NCBI GenBank assembly: GCA_014218235.1
Contig: CM024766.1
Span: forward strand, 71,413,207 to 71,477,206
DNA: 64,000 nt
Source: Colocasia esculenta
Taxonomy: Eukaryota > Streptophyta > Magnoliopsida > Alismatales > Araceae
Direction: 5' to 3'
Part shown: in pieces, positions 22,395 through 34,808 of the stretch
How positions within the stretch are numbered: the first letter of the stretch is position 1
Layout: each line of letters begins with the position of its first letter
Made by a program: the position numbers and the translations under genes
The notes under the pieces: generated by a model
The model's database searches: none
Seen by the model: only the letters and a program-made list of their open reading frames with translations
What the model was told of the DNA's origin: nothing

Positions 22395-24167
22395 ATGGTA
22401 GCCCAAGGTAACTTTGAAGGTCAGTCTGTTAACCGACCCCCTCTCTTCGATGGTGAAGATTATCCTTACTGGAAGACCAGAATGGAATACTTTCTACAAG
22501 GGCACGACTATCAAATTTGGTCCATAGTAGAAGAAGGTGATCTGTTAGTCACAAATGAGAAAGCACAATGGAAAGATGATGACAAGAAGAAGATTTCCCT
22601 GAATTGCAAAGCAAAGAGCATCCTATGCTGTGCTCTAAGTAAGAAGGAATTCAACAGAGTTTCAGCCTGTAAATCCTCAATGGAAATGTGGGAAAAGCTC
22701 AGGATTACTTATGAAGGCACAGACAAAGTAAAGGAAACAAGAATCGACATTCTTGTCACTCAATATGAAAGATTTTAGATGTAGTCAAGTGAGTCCATAA
22801 CTCAAATGTTCAGTCGGTTCACTGACATCACAAATGGACTAGATAGTCTGGGGAAAACCTATGAGATGGGAGACATGGTGAGGAAGATACTTAGATCCTT
22901 ACCGTCCTCATGGACCCCAAAGGTCACAACAATAGAAGAAGCTAATGACCTGAAGAGAATGTCTGTAGAAAAGCTCATTGGGTCCCTCATGGCCCATGAG
23001 ATCAACATGGAAAGGTTAGGAGAGTCCTCTAGCAGAAAGAAGCACTCCAACGCCTTAAAAGCTGAAGAAGATTCACCAGAAGCAAGTTCAGCTGAAAGTG
23101 AAAGTGATGCAGACAGCGAAAATGAGGAAGCTATGCTATCTAGAAAATTACAGCAAATTTTGGCTAAGAAGAAGAAATTCCAATCTGGGAGAAGGCACTT
23201 CAAAAGGAACAAGGAATTCAAGAAGCCAGATGGAAAAGAAATAAAGAAAGGAGAACCCGTCTGCTATGAATGTAAGAAGCCAGGACACATTAAAACAGAG
23301 TGTCCAAAGTTAAAGAAGCCGGAGTTCAAGAAGAAGGACAGTTCCAAGAAGTTCAGAAAGTATAAGAAGAAGGCGATGGCAGCAGCATGGGAAAACAGTA
23401 GTGACTCAGACAGTAAGTCAAGTTCCTGTAGTGATGAAGAAAAGGCCAACTTGGCCTTCATGGCAAATACTGAAGATAAGGTAACTTCTGACTCCTCTTT
23501 TGATTCATGCAATGATTCAGATTCAGATAGCTTAGAAGAGGCTTTCAACGAACTATATGAAAAATATAAAGAAGTAACCAAATTATTAAAAGTGAGCAAG
23601 AAAAACATAGTCTGTATAGAAAATACAAACTCAGATCTAAAATCAGAAAATGAACAATTAGAAAGTCAAATAACTGAACTTAAAAGAAGAAATGAACTGT
23701 TATGTGAAGACCTAAAAGCTAAGAATGAACAAATAACTTAATTAGAGAAACAAGTAAGTTCAGATGAACTGAAAACTGAAATCAAAACACTAACAGAAGA
23801 AAATATACAGTTATCTAGCACATTAGAAAAATTCACTAATGGTAAAAACTCCCTCATATTAAAAGGTGCTAGAAGATCAGGTAAGAAGAAAAATGGATTA
23901 GGATATACACCCCCAGATAATGAAGAAACCATAATTTATCCTAAAACATATCCAACACCAAAATTTGTACCTGAACAAGATACAACATACAAAGCTGATT
24001 TCAGATATATAGAAAAAGTAACCAAATTATCCTGTTGTAGTCATTGTAACAAGTTATGACACATCATAATGACATGCCCAACAAGACATAAGAAATGGAT
24101 AATAAAAGGCAAAATAAATGATACTAACCCATCAGGACCCAAAAGAATTTGGGTACCTAAAACTTGA
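22395..24167 (+). pseudogene. Element S gag
   Basis: Starts MVAQGNFEGQ, with the copia gag N-terminal pattern (PLFDGEDYPYWK), then the conserved core. A CCHC zinc knuckle CYECKKPGHIKTEC is at 23262-23303, followed by acidic Ser-rich and coiled-coil parts, and a second knuckle (CSHC...H...C) near 24036-24089. The frame is continuous for 590 codons but has internal stops: TAG 22776, TAG 22782, TAA 23739, TGA 24057. The natural end appears to be TGA 24165-24167. No indels are needed to keep the frame. Confidence 0.88.
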
Positions 24168-27100
24168 TGTTTTTATTTCAGGACATCTCTCGAGCATTCA
24201 AATGGTATTTGGATAGCGGGTGCTCAAGGCACATGTCAGGAAACCAGAAGTTATTCTCTCATCTCCAAGCTGAAGAAGGAACAGTTACTTATGGAGATAA
24301 TGAGAAATGAACCATGATAGGCAGTGGCTCTGTGAATAACAAAGGAAAAACAGTCATAGAAGATGTGCTACTAGTCAAGGGATTGAAGCACAATCTCATT
24401 AGCATTAGCCAACTGTGTGACAGAGGCCATCAGATCAAGTTTCAAGAGTCGAAGTGCAACATATTGAAGGATGGAGCAGTCATCTTTGAAGCTAATAGAG
24501 AAAAGAATTTGTATGTGCTCTATCTTGAAGAACTTAAGGTTCAGAATGTTTGCCCGGCAGCAAATAAAGATAAATCTACAGAATTATGGCACAGACGACT
24601 TAGACATTGCAGCATAGATGGCATGAGAAAACTGCTGAAGAAGAATCTTGTGGAAGGTCTACCTAAGGTTAGTACAAAATTGGATGGTGTATGTAAACCT
24701 TGTGCTAAGGGAAAGCACACCAAAGACTCCTTCAAGTCAAAGACGGTGGTGACCACCTCAAAACCCTTAGAGCTCCTTCATATGGATCTATTTGGGCCAA
24801 TGAGGACTACCAGTCTTGGAGGAAAGAATTTTGGATTTGTCATAGTTGATGACTACTCAAGATTTACATGGGTATCATTCCTAGAGCATAAAGATGATAC
24901 TTTTGAAAACTTTGTTAGTTTCAGCAAGAAGGTCCAGAAAGATAAAAAGTTCAGCATTGTGTCTATCCGATCAGATCATGGTGGTGAATTTCAAAATGAA
25001 AAGTTTGCTAGATTTTGTGATGATCAGGGAATTGAGCATAATTTCTCAGCACCAAGGACACCACAACAAAATGGTATTGCTGAGAGGAAAAATAGAACCC
25101 TATTGGATATGGCAAGAACTATGCTATCAGAATATGATCTGCCAAGATATTTTTGGGCTGAAGCAGTCAACACAGCAAGCTACATTATCAACCGAGTAAT
25201 GATCAGGCCAATCCTAAAAAAGACTGCATATGAACTATTCAAAGGGAAGAAGCCAAAGATCAGCCACTTTAGGACTTTTGGATGTCTTTGCTTCATTCAC
25301 AACAATGGAAAAAGGGACATTGGTAAGTTGGATGCCAAATCAGATGAAGGCATCTTTATGGGGTACACCTCTAAACCTAAAGGCTATAGAGTATTTAACA
25401 AACGTACTTTATTGATTGAACAGTCTGTATATATTATTTTTGATGAAACTAACCCTTCCTTGAGAAAGGAAGTAGATAGTGACAATGATGATGCAGAAGA
25501 ACTGTCCAAGAAACTAAAAGATACATCAATTGAGGACAAGGATGATCCACCTCTGGAAGAATTGCAACAAGAAGAAGTTACTCATGAAAATCTTCCAAAG
25601 GAGTGGAGATACAAGAAAGATCACCCACTTGAGAATATTATTGGTGATCCATTCATAGGGGTAAGAACAAGAGGTAATGTTATTCCTTGTGATTACTTAG
25701 CTTTTGTTTCTCAAATAGAGCCTAGGACAGTCAATGAAGCTCTTTCTGATGAATCTTGGATAGTAGCCATGCAAGATGAATTAAATCAATTCAAGAGAAA
25801 CCAAGTATGGTCACTTGTTCCTAGACCATCAGACCATCCAGTCATTGGCACCAAATGGGTGTTCAGAAATAAACTGGATGAAACTGGTGCAATCTTAAGA
25901 AACAAGGCCAGATTGGTAGCTCAAGGCTATTCTCAAGAGGAAGGCATAGATTTCGATGAATCCTATGCACCTGTAGCTAGACTTGAGGCCATTAGAATAT
26001 TACTTGCATATGCTTCTGCTTTGAATTTAACTCTATTTCAAATGGATGTTAAATCCGTATTTTTAAATGGTTTTATAAAAGAGGAAGTTTATGTGGAACA
26101 ACCCCCGGGTTTTGATGACACATAATTTCCTAATCATGTTTTCAAACTTCACAAGGCATTATATGGTCTAAAGCAGGCACCTAGAGCCTGGTATGAAAGA
26201 CTTAGCTCTTTTCTTTTAAACCATGGTTTCAGTAGAGGTCAAGTAGATAGTACCCTTTTCATAAAGTCAAAGGTCAAACACATTCTATTAGTCCAAATTT
26301 ATGTAGATGATATTATCTTTGGGTTTATTGATGAATCCCTTTGCAACTACTTTGAAAAGTTGATGCAGGGAGAATTTGAAATGAGCATGATGGGAGAACT
26401 TAATTACTTCCTTGAATTACAAATCAAACAAGGAAAGGAAGGAACTCACATCTGTCAAGCAAAGTACACAAAAGAACTCTTAAAGAAATTTGGATTCGAA
26501 AATACCAAGCCACTATCAACACCGATGAGCACATCAACAAGGATGGACAGTGACAAAGATGGTAAGAAAGTAGATCAAAAGATCTACAGAGGTATGATTG
26601 GTTCACTACTTTATTTAACAGCTAGTAGACCAGATATACTATTTAGTATATGCATGTGTGCTAGATATCAAGCTGATCCTAAAAAATCACATTTAATTTC
26701 GGTGAAAAGAATATTTAGATATTTAGCAAGATCTCATGACTTAGGTCTATGGTATCCAAAACATTGTGAAATTAACTTAGTAGGTTACTCTGATGCTGAC
26801 TATGCTGGATGCAAATTAGATAGAAAAAGCACCAGTGGTGGTTGTCAATTTCTTGCTGGATGTTTAATATCCTGGTCTTCAAAGAAACAAAATTCAGTAG
26901 CACTATCTACTGCTGAAGCTGAGTATGTAGGTGCTGGAAATTGCTGTACACAACTCTTATGGATAAAACAACAACTTGAAGATTTCGGATTAAACATCAA
27001 ATCCATCCCACTGCTGTGTGACAACACCAGTGCCATTAATCTCACCAAGAATCCAGTTCAGCACTCAAAGACCAAACATATTGAGGTTAGATATCATTTT

Positions 27101-27178
27101 ATTCGTGATCATGTTGCAAATCTGAGGAAAAATGGAATGAGCAGTGTGGTAGATTTGATCAATCAGATGCAGTGGACA
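24167..27178 (+). pseudogene. Element S pol (protease, integrase, RT, RNase H)
   Basis: An ATG at 24167-24169 overlaps the gag stop (TGATG) and opens the pol frame. Aspartic protease DSG is at 24212-24220. The integrase zinc region (HRRLRH...CKPC) is near 24590-24710. Integrase core acidic residues are at about 24784 (MDLFGP), 24974 (SDHGGEF) and 25082 (AERKNR). RT begins about 25,790 with YVDD at 26300-26311, and RNase H includes DADYAG near 26790. Premature stops are TGA 24308 and TAA 26123, without frameshift. RNase H ends abnormally: soon after RDHVAN (about 27121) the frame passes into third-ORF-like sequence, so the tail of RNase H seems deleted. Element A cuts it at 27178. Confidence 0.92.
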
Positions 27179-30168
27179 TGTCACGCCCCAATGCGGAATA
27201 TCGGAGCGCGAAGGCAGTTGCAAGAAAAAGGTATAGAGCGAGTATTAGACATCAAACCATTGCACAATGAATAATACTAAAGCAATCTTTCTCATTAATA
27301 ACTTTTCAAATGTCTAGTTACAACCACTAATATCAGAGCCGACCTATTGGGCCCGATTACATTGGAACAAAGCAAAAGACTAAACTTCCAACCTAACTAC
27401 CACATCGCTAAATATAACAATAGGACGCTAGGGTACTCAAGACATCACTCCAGGTCGTCCCCGTCCTCTTGAGTGTATGGTTCATCCTCGGTCTCACCTG
27501 AGAACACAACGACAAATAACGCAGGGTGAGCGATAACACCCAGTAGGACTTAAATCTCAGGATCAAACATGCTTTAAGTGATTAATGTCTTATAAAGCAG
27601 GATTACTAAAGAGAGTAACGAGAAACATATAGAAAGTACTGGTACAGGATAACGAGAAACAATAGCACAATGCACGAGAGTATAGCACGACAAGTTTGAT
27701 ATCAGATTGGCCATGTAACAAGATAACAAGTAAAGTTGCACAACAGTGCACAAGTCACGATAGCAAGTGTTGGTCGATATTCTTTCAACCACGAGATTTA
27801 AGTAAAACAATAATTGTCTGGTTGATTAATTGATTGCCATAGATCAAATCTTGCGTGTCATGCGTTAGGTGTATGCCATCACTCTGATCATTAGACCCCC
27901 GCGAGTTATAGCCTTTCAGGTGCTCCTCCCAAGGACCAGATCGGGCCCTTATAATGTTGCCTAGCATAGTCATGTTTTTTATCGTAGACAATCAATCATT
28001 TAATTGGCCAAATAGAGAGTACCAAGAAATAGATGAGATCGCTAGATGAATAGACGAGATAGTAGAGTGAACATGAATAGATGAGCCAGTCGAGTATAGA
28101 TGAGAGCTAGTGGACATTGCACGTAAAGCGACGAGTAAACAGACGATAGTAATAGTTGCACAACACGCGCACGTCGTATTGGCAGTCAGGTGGAATTCAC
28201 GATCTTCCCGCTGGCCATGTTATGCACAAGTCCAGAGGTCCGACGTGATTCAAGGTAAGAGCGAACTTCTAATAGCCGCTTAGATCATATCGATCCCCTA
28301 AAGGGGTAATGGGTGTTAGGGTACAACCGGCTCGTCGACCATGTGGGAATCCATGATCAGAGGAGACTTACGGAGGCCTTGTGCAAGAGTTCACTAGTCC
28401 GGCGAAAGGAATATCCGACGGAGAGTTCACCACAAGCCAAGAAAAGTGTGTATATAAAACAGGTGCTCGACGTTCTAGAGGAATTCTAGAACAGTGGAGC
28501 GTCGATATCGGTATATAAACAACGCAGAGACGAATACAAGTCCTTTAAAAATAGAGCAATTAATATGCTTTATTGCAATAAATTACCAGATACATTATGA
28601 GATGTTTTCTGCAAGATTTCAGCCATAAATGGATGGTTCATGTGTGTGCAAGTGCAAGAGGAATCATATATAGAAATAAGTCGTGAAGATGTATTTAAAA
28701 TTATACAATATTGCTCCATTTTTAAACAAGGTTTTTTTTACTGGGGGTATAACTGTAAAAAGGCGTAAGGATTATTTAGAAAGTGACAGAAATATTTTTA
28801 TGGGTTTTTCACCAAAATTTCTGTGAAGGCGACATAGGTCAATGAGGATTGCGACAGTGGTAGGGCAGGTAGCGACATGGCCTGCAAAGGGTTGCGACAG
28901 GGCTGTCAGGACAGAAGGCTAGAACACGACATAGGTACTGTCGCATTCGGAAAGCGACATGGAGGGCGTCGCAATGGCTTGAGAATGCGACAGGTGGTCG
29001 GTCGCAATAAGACCCAGAAGGCGACATATCGGCCTGTCGCAATCTGGTGGTCTGCTCCTGGCTCTGACAGGAATCAGACCAGGCTTTGGATTGCGGGCCA
29101 TCATGGATCAAGTTGATACATGGTACTTTGAAAATCATAACTAATTATATAGTCAACGAAAAATCATGAAACCAATTACAAATTAAACTAGACATGCAAG
29201 GGTACTTCCAATAAATAGGGATTCGAGAGAGAACATGGTTTGAGAACGAACAAGAACGAGTAACTTAGAACATGACCCAGAGAGCAAGATGGATTTAATT
29301 CGAGCAACATGTTCAATGAAATTTAGGCTTTTTAGGGGCAAATGATCCCTAACAAGATCAAGTATTTACAATAAAAATTTCATAGCATGGGATTAAGTAT
29401 ACAAGGAGATATGGATTTAACATGATGTCTCGGGGTTATCATGTTTGCAGAACTTCAGAAATTAAGAACAAAATATAGGATTGATGGAAAAATATGAAAC
29501 TTGGGGGTTTCGTTCAAGAGGGTAGGAAGAACCTACAGAAAAAGTTTCATGGTTTATGCTTGTGAGATTGCCTACCTTTGGATTTATTTGTCTTCTAGGG
29601 TTGAGACTCCCAAAACGAGGAAGAAGCTTCAAGAACACCTTCTTCCCACGAGATCCTCTCCTCCTTGACTTCTTCCCCACGTCTAGCAACCGTTGGCAAC
29701 GAGCTAGGGTCGGCCAAGAGGGTTTATGAGGTGTATTTATGCATGCATGAATTCCTATTCCTATTTCTACTCTAATTCCTCTAAATTCCGAGATTTCCTA
29801 ACTCTAACCTTCCTTCCTTGCTTTCCAATCCCTATTTAGACTAGGAAGAGATCTAAATTCGTGCTAAACCATATGGGGTAGGTTTAGGAATCAAATTCCA
29901 ACTCTAACTTCTTATTTAATACATTAAATACCCCTTTTTTATTTAGGTAATAATTTAGTTACGAATTCAGGGTATTTTCCTATTATTCTCCCTTTGTAAA
30001 TTCATATTTTTGACCCAATAAATTCTAGAGGATCCATTAAGTAAAGCCCATTACTCTTTTCCATTTAATGAGTTTTATTTAATGCTCTTTTCATTTAAAT
30101 ATCCATTTAGCTAGGTTTTAAATTCTTTATTTAAATTTTTATTTTTCTTAAAAATTCAGGTTGCTACA
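27179..30168 (-). repeat. Element A 3' LTR (2,990 bp)
   Basis: Differs from the 5' copy at about 56 sites by hand count. In element sense it starts TGTAGCAACCTG. A probable TATA (ATAAATAC, minus strand) is near 29731-29740. It holds the GCGACA/TGTCGC word cluster at 28826-29045. Confidence 0.97.
28826..29045. repeat. GCGACA/TGTCGC word cluster in LTR A (copy at 36452-36670)
   Basis: About 14 copies of GCGACA or its reverse complement in 220 bp in both orientations, with CpG-decay variants (ACGACA, TCGCAA). The word is half of the palindrome in LTR E, consistent with both being Tekay-like. Confidence 0.88.
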
Positions 30169-33100
30169 TCCTCCCCCCCTTAAAAGAATTTGGTCCCCAA
30201 ATTCATATGACCTTACAGGAGAGAATGGCTTACCGAATAGATCTGGGTAGTTGCGTCTGATAATTCCTTCTGGTTCCCATGTGGCTTCTTCTACTCCGCG
30301 GTTATTCCATAAGACCTTCACCACGTGAATGGGACGATTTCTAAGTTGTTGTACCTTCCGGTCCAATATCTTGATTGGCTTCTCTTCATACGTCATGTCT
30401 TTGTTTAACACTAGATCATCATGGCGAATGACATGTGTAGGATCGTACACATACTTTCTAAGCATGGAGACATGGAAGACATTGTGCACACTTGCCAAAT
30501 TTGGCGGCAAGGCCAGTCTGTAAGCAACTTCACCAACCCTTTCTAGTACTTCGAAAGGACCAATGAATCTTGGACTAAGTTTTCCTTTCACTCCGAATCT
30601 TTGAATACCACGGGTAGGAGATACCTTCAATAGCACATGATCTCCTATTTGAAATTCCAGATCCCGTCTTCTCTTATCAGCATAGCTCTTCTGTCTAGAC
30701 TGAGTAATCTTGAGTCGATCTCGTATCATCTGTATGTCCCGGGTTGTACTTTGTACCATATTAGGGCCTAACCATTGTTGTTCTCCCACTTCATTCCAGC
30801 ACACAGGAGATCTACAATTTCTGCCATAAAGTGCTTCAAATGGTGCCATTTTAATACTCGCCTGGTAACTGTTGTTATAGGCGAACTCAATCAAGGGTAA
30901 GTGTTCATTCCAATAACCCTTGAAATCTATAATGCAGGCTCTTAACATGTCTTCTACAATTTGATTTGTCCTCTCAGTTTGCCCATCAGTTTGCGGGTGA
31001 AAGGCAGTGCTAAAATTAAGCTTCGTACCAAGGGCAGTTTGCAGACCTTTCCAAAAGTGAGAGGTGAACCTTGGATCTCGATCTGAGATGATAGATGACG
31101 GAATGCCATGCAACCGCACGATCTCCTTGACATATAATGCAGCTAACACCTCCACAGACCATGTACTCTTTATAGGTAAGAAGTGCGCAGATTTGGTCAA
31201 CCGGTCAACGATGACCCATATGGCGTCAAGTCCACCACGAGTTCTGGGTAAACCCATGATGAAATCCATGCCAATGCTTTCCCACTTCCATTCTGGGATA
31301 TCTAGCGGTCGGAGTACACCGGCAGGGTGCAGGTGTTCCGCTTTTACTTGCTGACATGTGAGGCAATGAGCTATATGCTCGGCTACTTCCCTCTTCATAT
31401 TCGGCCACCAAAATGTTCTTTTCATGTCTTGATACATTTTGGTACCTCCCGAATGAATATTGTACTTAGTTTGATGAGCTTCATCCATTAGTTTCCTTTT
31501 AAGGGCTTCTTCGTCTGGGACACAAGTTCTCCCTTGGAATACTAACCTTCCATCATCAGTCATGGCAAAATCCGGTCTGTCCGTTAAGGTTTCTTTGACA
31601 CGAACCAAGAATGGATCATTGTCTTGTTGCATCTTGATTTCCTCCAGCAGATCGGATTGGATTTTGATATTAGCAATCAAAACATGATCATCCCTATGTT
31701 CAATATTTAAGTCTAGCCTCACGAATTGTTCAAGTAATTGCATCTCGCCAAGGACTAGACTTGAGATAGATGCCATTGGCTTTCTACTAAGAGCATCAGC
31801 CACGGCGTTTCCCTTACCTGGATGGTACTGGATGTCGAAATCGAAGTCCTTTAGATATTCCAACCATCTTCTCTGCCTCATATTGAGTTCTTTCTGAGAG
31901 AATAAATACTTCAGACTTTTATGGTCTGAGTAGACAGTGAATTGCTCGCCATATAGATAGTGTCTCCAAATCATCAAGGCGAAGACCACAGCAGCCAGCT
32001 CGAGATCATGTACAGGGTAGTTGACTTCGTGTGTCTTCAGTTGTCTTGAAGAATAGGCGATGACCATTTCCTTTTGCATGAGTACACATCCTAGCTCGAT
32101 TCCTGAGGCATCGGTGTAGACAGAGAAACCTTCTCCCTCTATTGGCAGAGCGAGAACGGGTGCTGAGGTAAGGCAGTTTTTGAGAGTTTGGAAACTCTTC
32201 TCACACTCTTTACTCCAGGAGTAGGGATTCTCCTTTCGTGTCAGACGCGTGAGTGGTACGGCGATCTTAGAGAAGTCCTTTATGAACCGCCTGTAGTATC
32301 CAGCCAGTCCTAAGAAGCTTCTGATTTCGGTGACGTTAGTTGGCCTCTCCCAGTTGAGTACAACTTCGACTTTGGAGGGATCAACAGAGATGCCGTTCTT
32401 TGAAATGACATGGCCCAAGAAGGATACTTCTTCGAGCCAGAATTCACACTTACTAAGCTTTGCGTATAGCTTGTTGTCTCGCAAAACTTGTAGTGCTGTC
32501 TTCAGGTGTTCTTCATGCTCCTCCTTGGTCTTGAAGTATATGAGGATGTCGTCGATAAAGACGACCACGAACTTGTCGAGGTATGGCCGATATATGCTGT
32601 TCATGAGTTGCATAAAGGCTGCAGGAGCATTGGTTAGACCAAAAGGCATAACGACGAATTCATAATGTCCATACCTGCTCCTGAAAGCCGTTTTGAAGAT
32701 ATCGTCATCCTTGATCCTCATTTGGTGATAGCCGGATCGAAGATCGATCTTGGAGAAATATTGCACTCCAGAAATTTGGTTGAATAGTTCGTCAATCCTA
32801 GGCAATAGATATTTGTTCTTGATGGTAAGCTGATTGAGTTGCCGATAGTCGATGCACAGCCTCATCGACCCATCCTTCTTCTTGACGAATAGCACAGGTG
32901 CTCCCCAAGGGGAGGTACTTGGTCTGATGAACCCCTTCTCTAGCAGCTCCATCAGTTGTGCTTTCAGTTCCTTCAGCTCGGCAGGTGACATCCGGTATGG
33001 TTGACGCGATACCGGTGCAGCTCCAGGAGTCAACTCAATGGCGAAGTTGACGTCACATGCAGGAGGAACTCCGGGTAAGTCTTCAGAGAATACATCTGGG

Positions 33101-34605
33101 TAGTCCTGGACTATGTGGATGTCTTCTATTTTTGAACCATTCTTTTCGACTATGACGGCCGCAAGGAAAGCAAGACATCCTTTCCTTATCATGTTATGGG
33201 CTTTTAAGGCGGAGACTAGAGACATCCGCTTCTTATGTCTAATCCCTGTGAATGCTAATTTAGGAAAGTCACTAAACGTTACCCTTCCTTTCTTACAATC
33301 GACACTTGCCCCATATGTGGACAACCAGTCGGCTCCCAATATGACATCATACCCTTCCATGGACATACATACCAGGTCGGCATTTAGGTTATGGTCTCCG
33401 ATCATTACATCGGCAGATGGAAAGTATTGGTTTAGTTTCTCCTTCTCCCCCAGGGGTGTTGTGACAGAGAATTCACAACCCATGGATATAGGTTTAGCAT
33501 TCAGAGTATCAGCAAAGTTTTGAGATATAAATGAATGGGTTGCTCCAGTATCAAATAAAACGAATGCTGATAGAGAGAAAACTTGAAGGGTACCTTCTAC
33601 GATTCCACCCTCCTCAGTGGCCTCCACTTCCCGGACAGCTTGCAGTCGGCCAGGCTTCTTTTGCCCATTAGGGCGTTTCTCTTTCTCCTGCTCCTTCAGC
33701 ATAGGGCATTCGGAAATGCGATGATTGTGATTCCCGCAACGTAGGCAAGCACCTGCTTTCCTCCAGCACTCCGCAGCAGTATGACCAGGTTTGTCACAAT
33801 GCTCGCACTTCGTCTTGTCGGTGTTCAGGGTAGTAGGTATCTTGAACTTCCTTTCTTGATTCGGCCCTCCCGTGATGTTGAACGGCCGCTTCTTGTCATT
33901 CGTGGGCTTGCTTGAGGACCCCGATGCTGGTTCCTTCTTGACTAGTCTACCCTTAATGCGATCGGTAAGGTCGGTCGCATCCTCCAGCAGCTGTGCCTTC
34001 TTTACCATCTCGGCATAAGTCTGGATGTCGAGTGGAGAAAGTTGTGTAATATATGAAGGCTTGAGTCCATTAAGAAATCTCCTCGCCTTCATCTTTTCTG
34101 TGTTGACCAGATGATTGGCATAACACGCCAATCGGGAGAATTGCGCTTCATACTCCGCGATCGTAAGGTGCCTCTGTTTCAGTGCAGCAAACTCGGAGGC
34201 CTTCCTCTCCTGGATCCTTTAAGAGAAGTATTTAGCATTATAAGCTTCCTTAAATTCGGTCCAAGTAAATTGGCCGTTAGCCCTTGTAGCTTCCACGGAC
34301 TCCCACCATGCGCGGGCATCCTTCTCCAGTTGGAATGTTGCTAATAGGAGTTTGTCTCCGTCCGCACATTGCATTACACGGAAGATCCTTTCCATTTCCT
34401 TTAGCCAGTTCTCCGCTTCATCTGGGTCCGTAGACCCACTGAACCTAGGCGGGTTCAGACTCCTGAAATTGCGATGCAGCTCGCCTGCACCAGGTTGGTT
34501 CCCTCCGCGGTTACCACCGCCTTGCTGGGTGGCTTGTAGTATGGCACGAGTCAATTCCTGGAGGGACTGTTGCATGCCTCTCATCTGGGCACGTTCCGCC
34601 GTCAT
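30148..34605 (-). pseudogene. Element A gag-pol polyprotein, one premature stop
   Basis: Reads from ATG at 34605. One frame runs to a stop inside the LTR at 30148, broken only by TAA at 34219-34221 within gag (after AYNAKYFS). After that, 1,327 codons are open. In order (residue numbers from position 34131): two CCHC knuckles about 108-145, protease FDTGATHSF about 190, RT about 400-560 with FIDD, RNase H from about 690, integrase zinc region (H...H...CLTC) about 905-945, integrase core, and a chromodomain-like end (VKVLWNN...EEATWE) near 30300-30320. Chromodomain, LTR size and RT wording place it with the Tekay/Del chromoviruses. A single-base change in gag is the only coding defect seen. 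Confidence 0.95.
30169..30182 (-). other. Element A polypurine tract
   Basis: TTAAGGGGGGGAGGA on the minus strand, directly before the 3' LTR. Confidence 0.85.
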
Positions 34606-34789
34606 TGTAGCTATTTAGTTCCTACAAAATAGTTTGATAGTTATAATGCTGATTTATAACTTTAATTTGTGCGTGTGTGAGTTTATTTTAGCTAGTTACC
34701 CTTGGCTCTAACCTCAACTCACATAGGTGGATAATTGACTCTAGTCGAGGCAGGTTATCCTAGATCATCCTATACTTAAGAATAACCTA

Positions 34790-34802
34790 GGCTCTGATAC
34801 CA
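34790..34802 (-). other. Element A primer-binding site (tRNA-iMet type)
   Basis: TGGTATCAGAGCC on the minus strand, six bases inside the 5' LTR. Confidence 0.93.
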
Positions 34803-34808
34803 CAAAAC

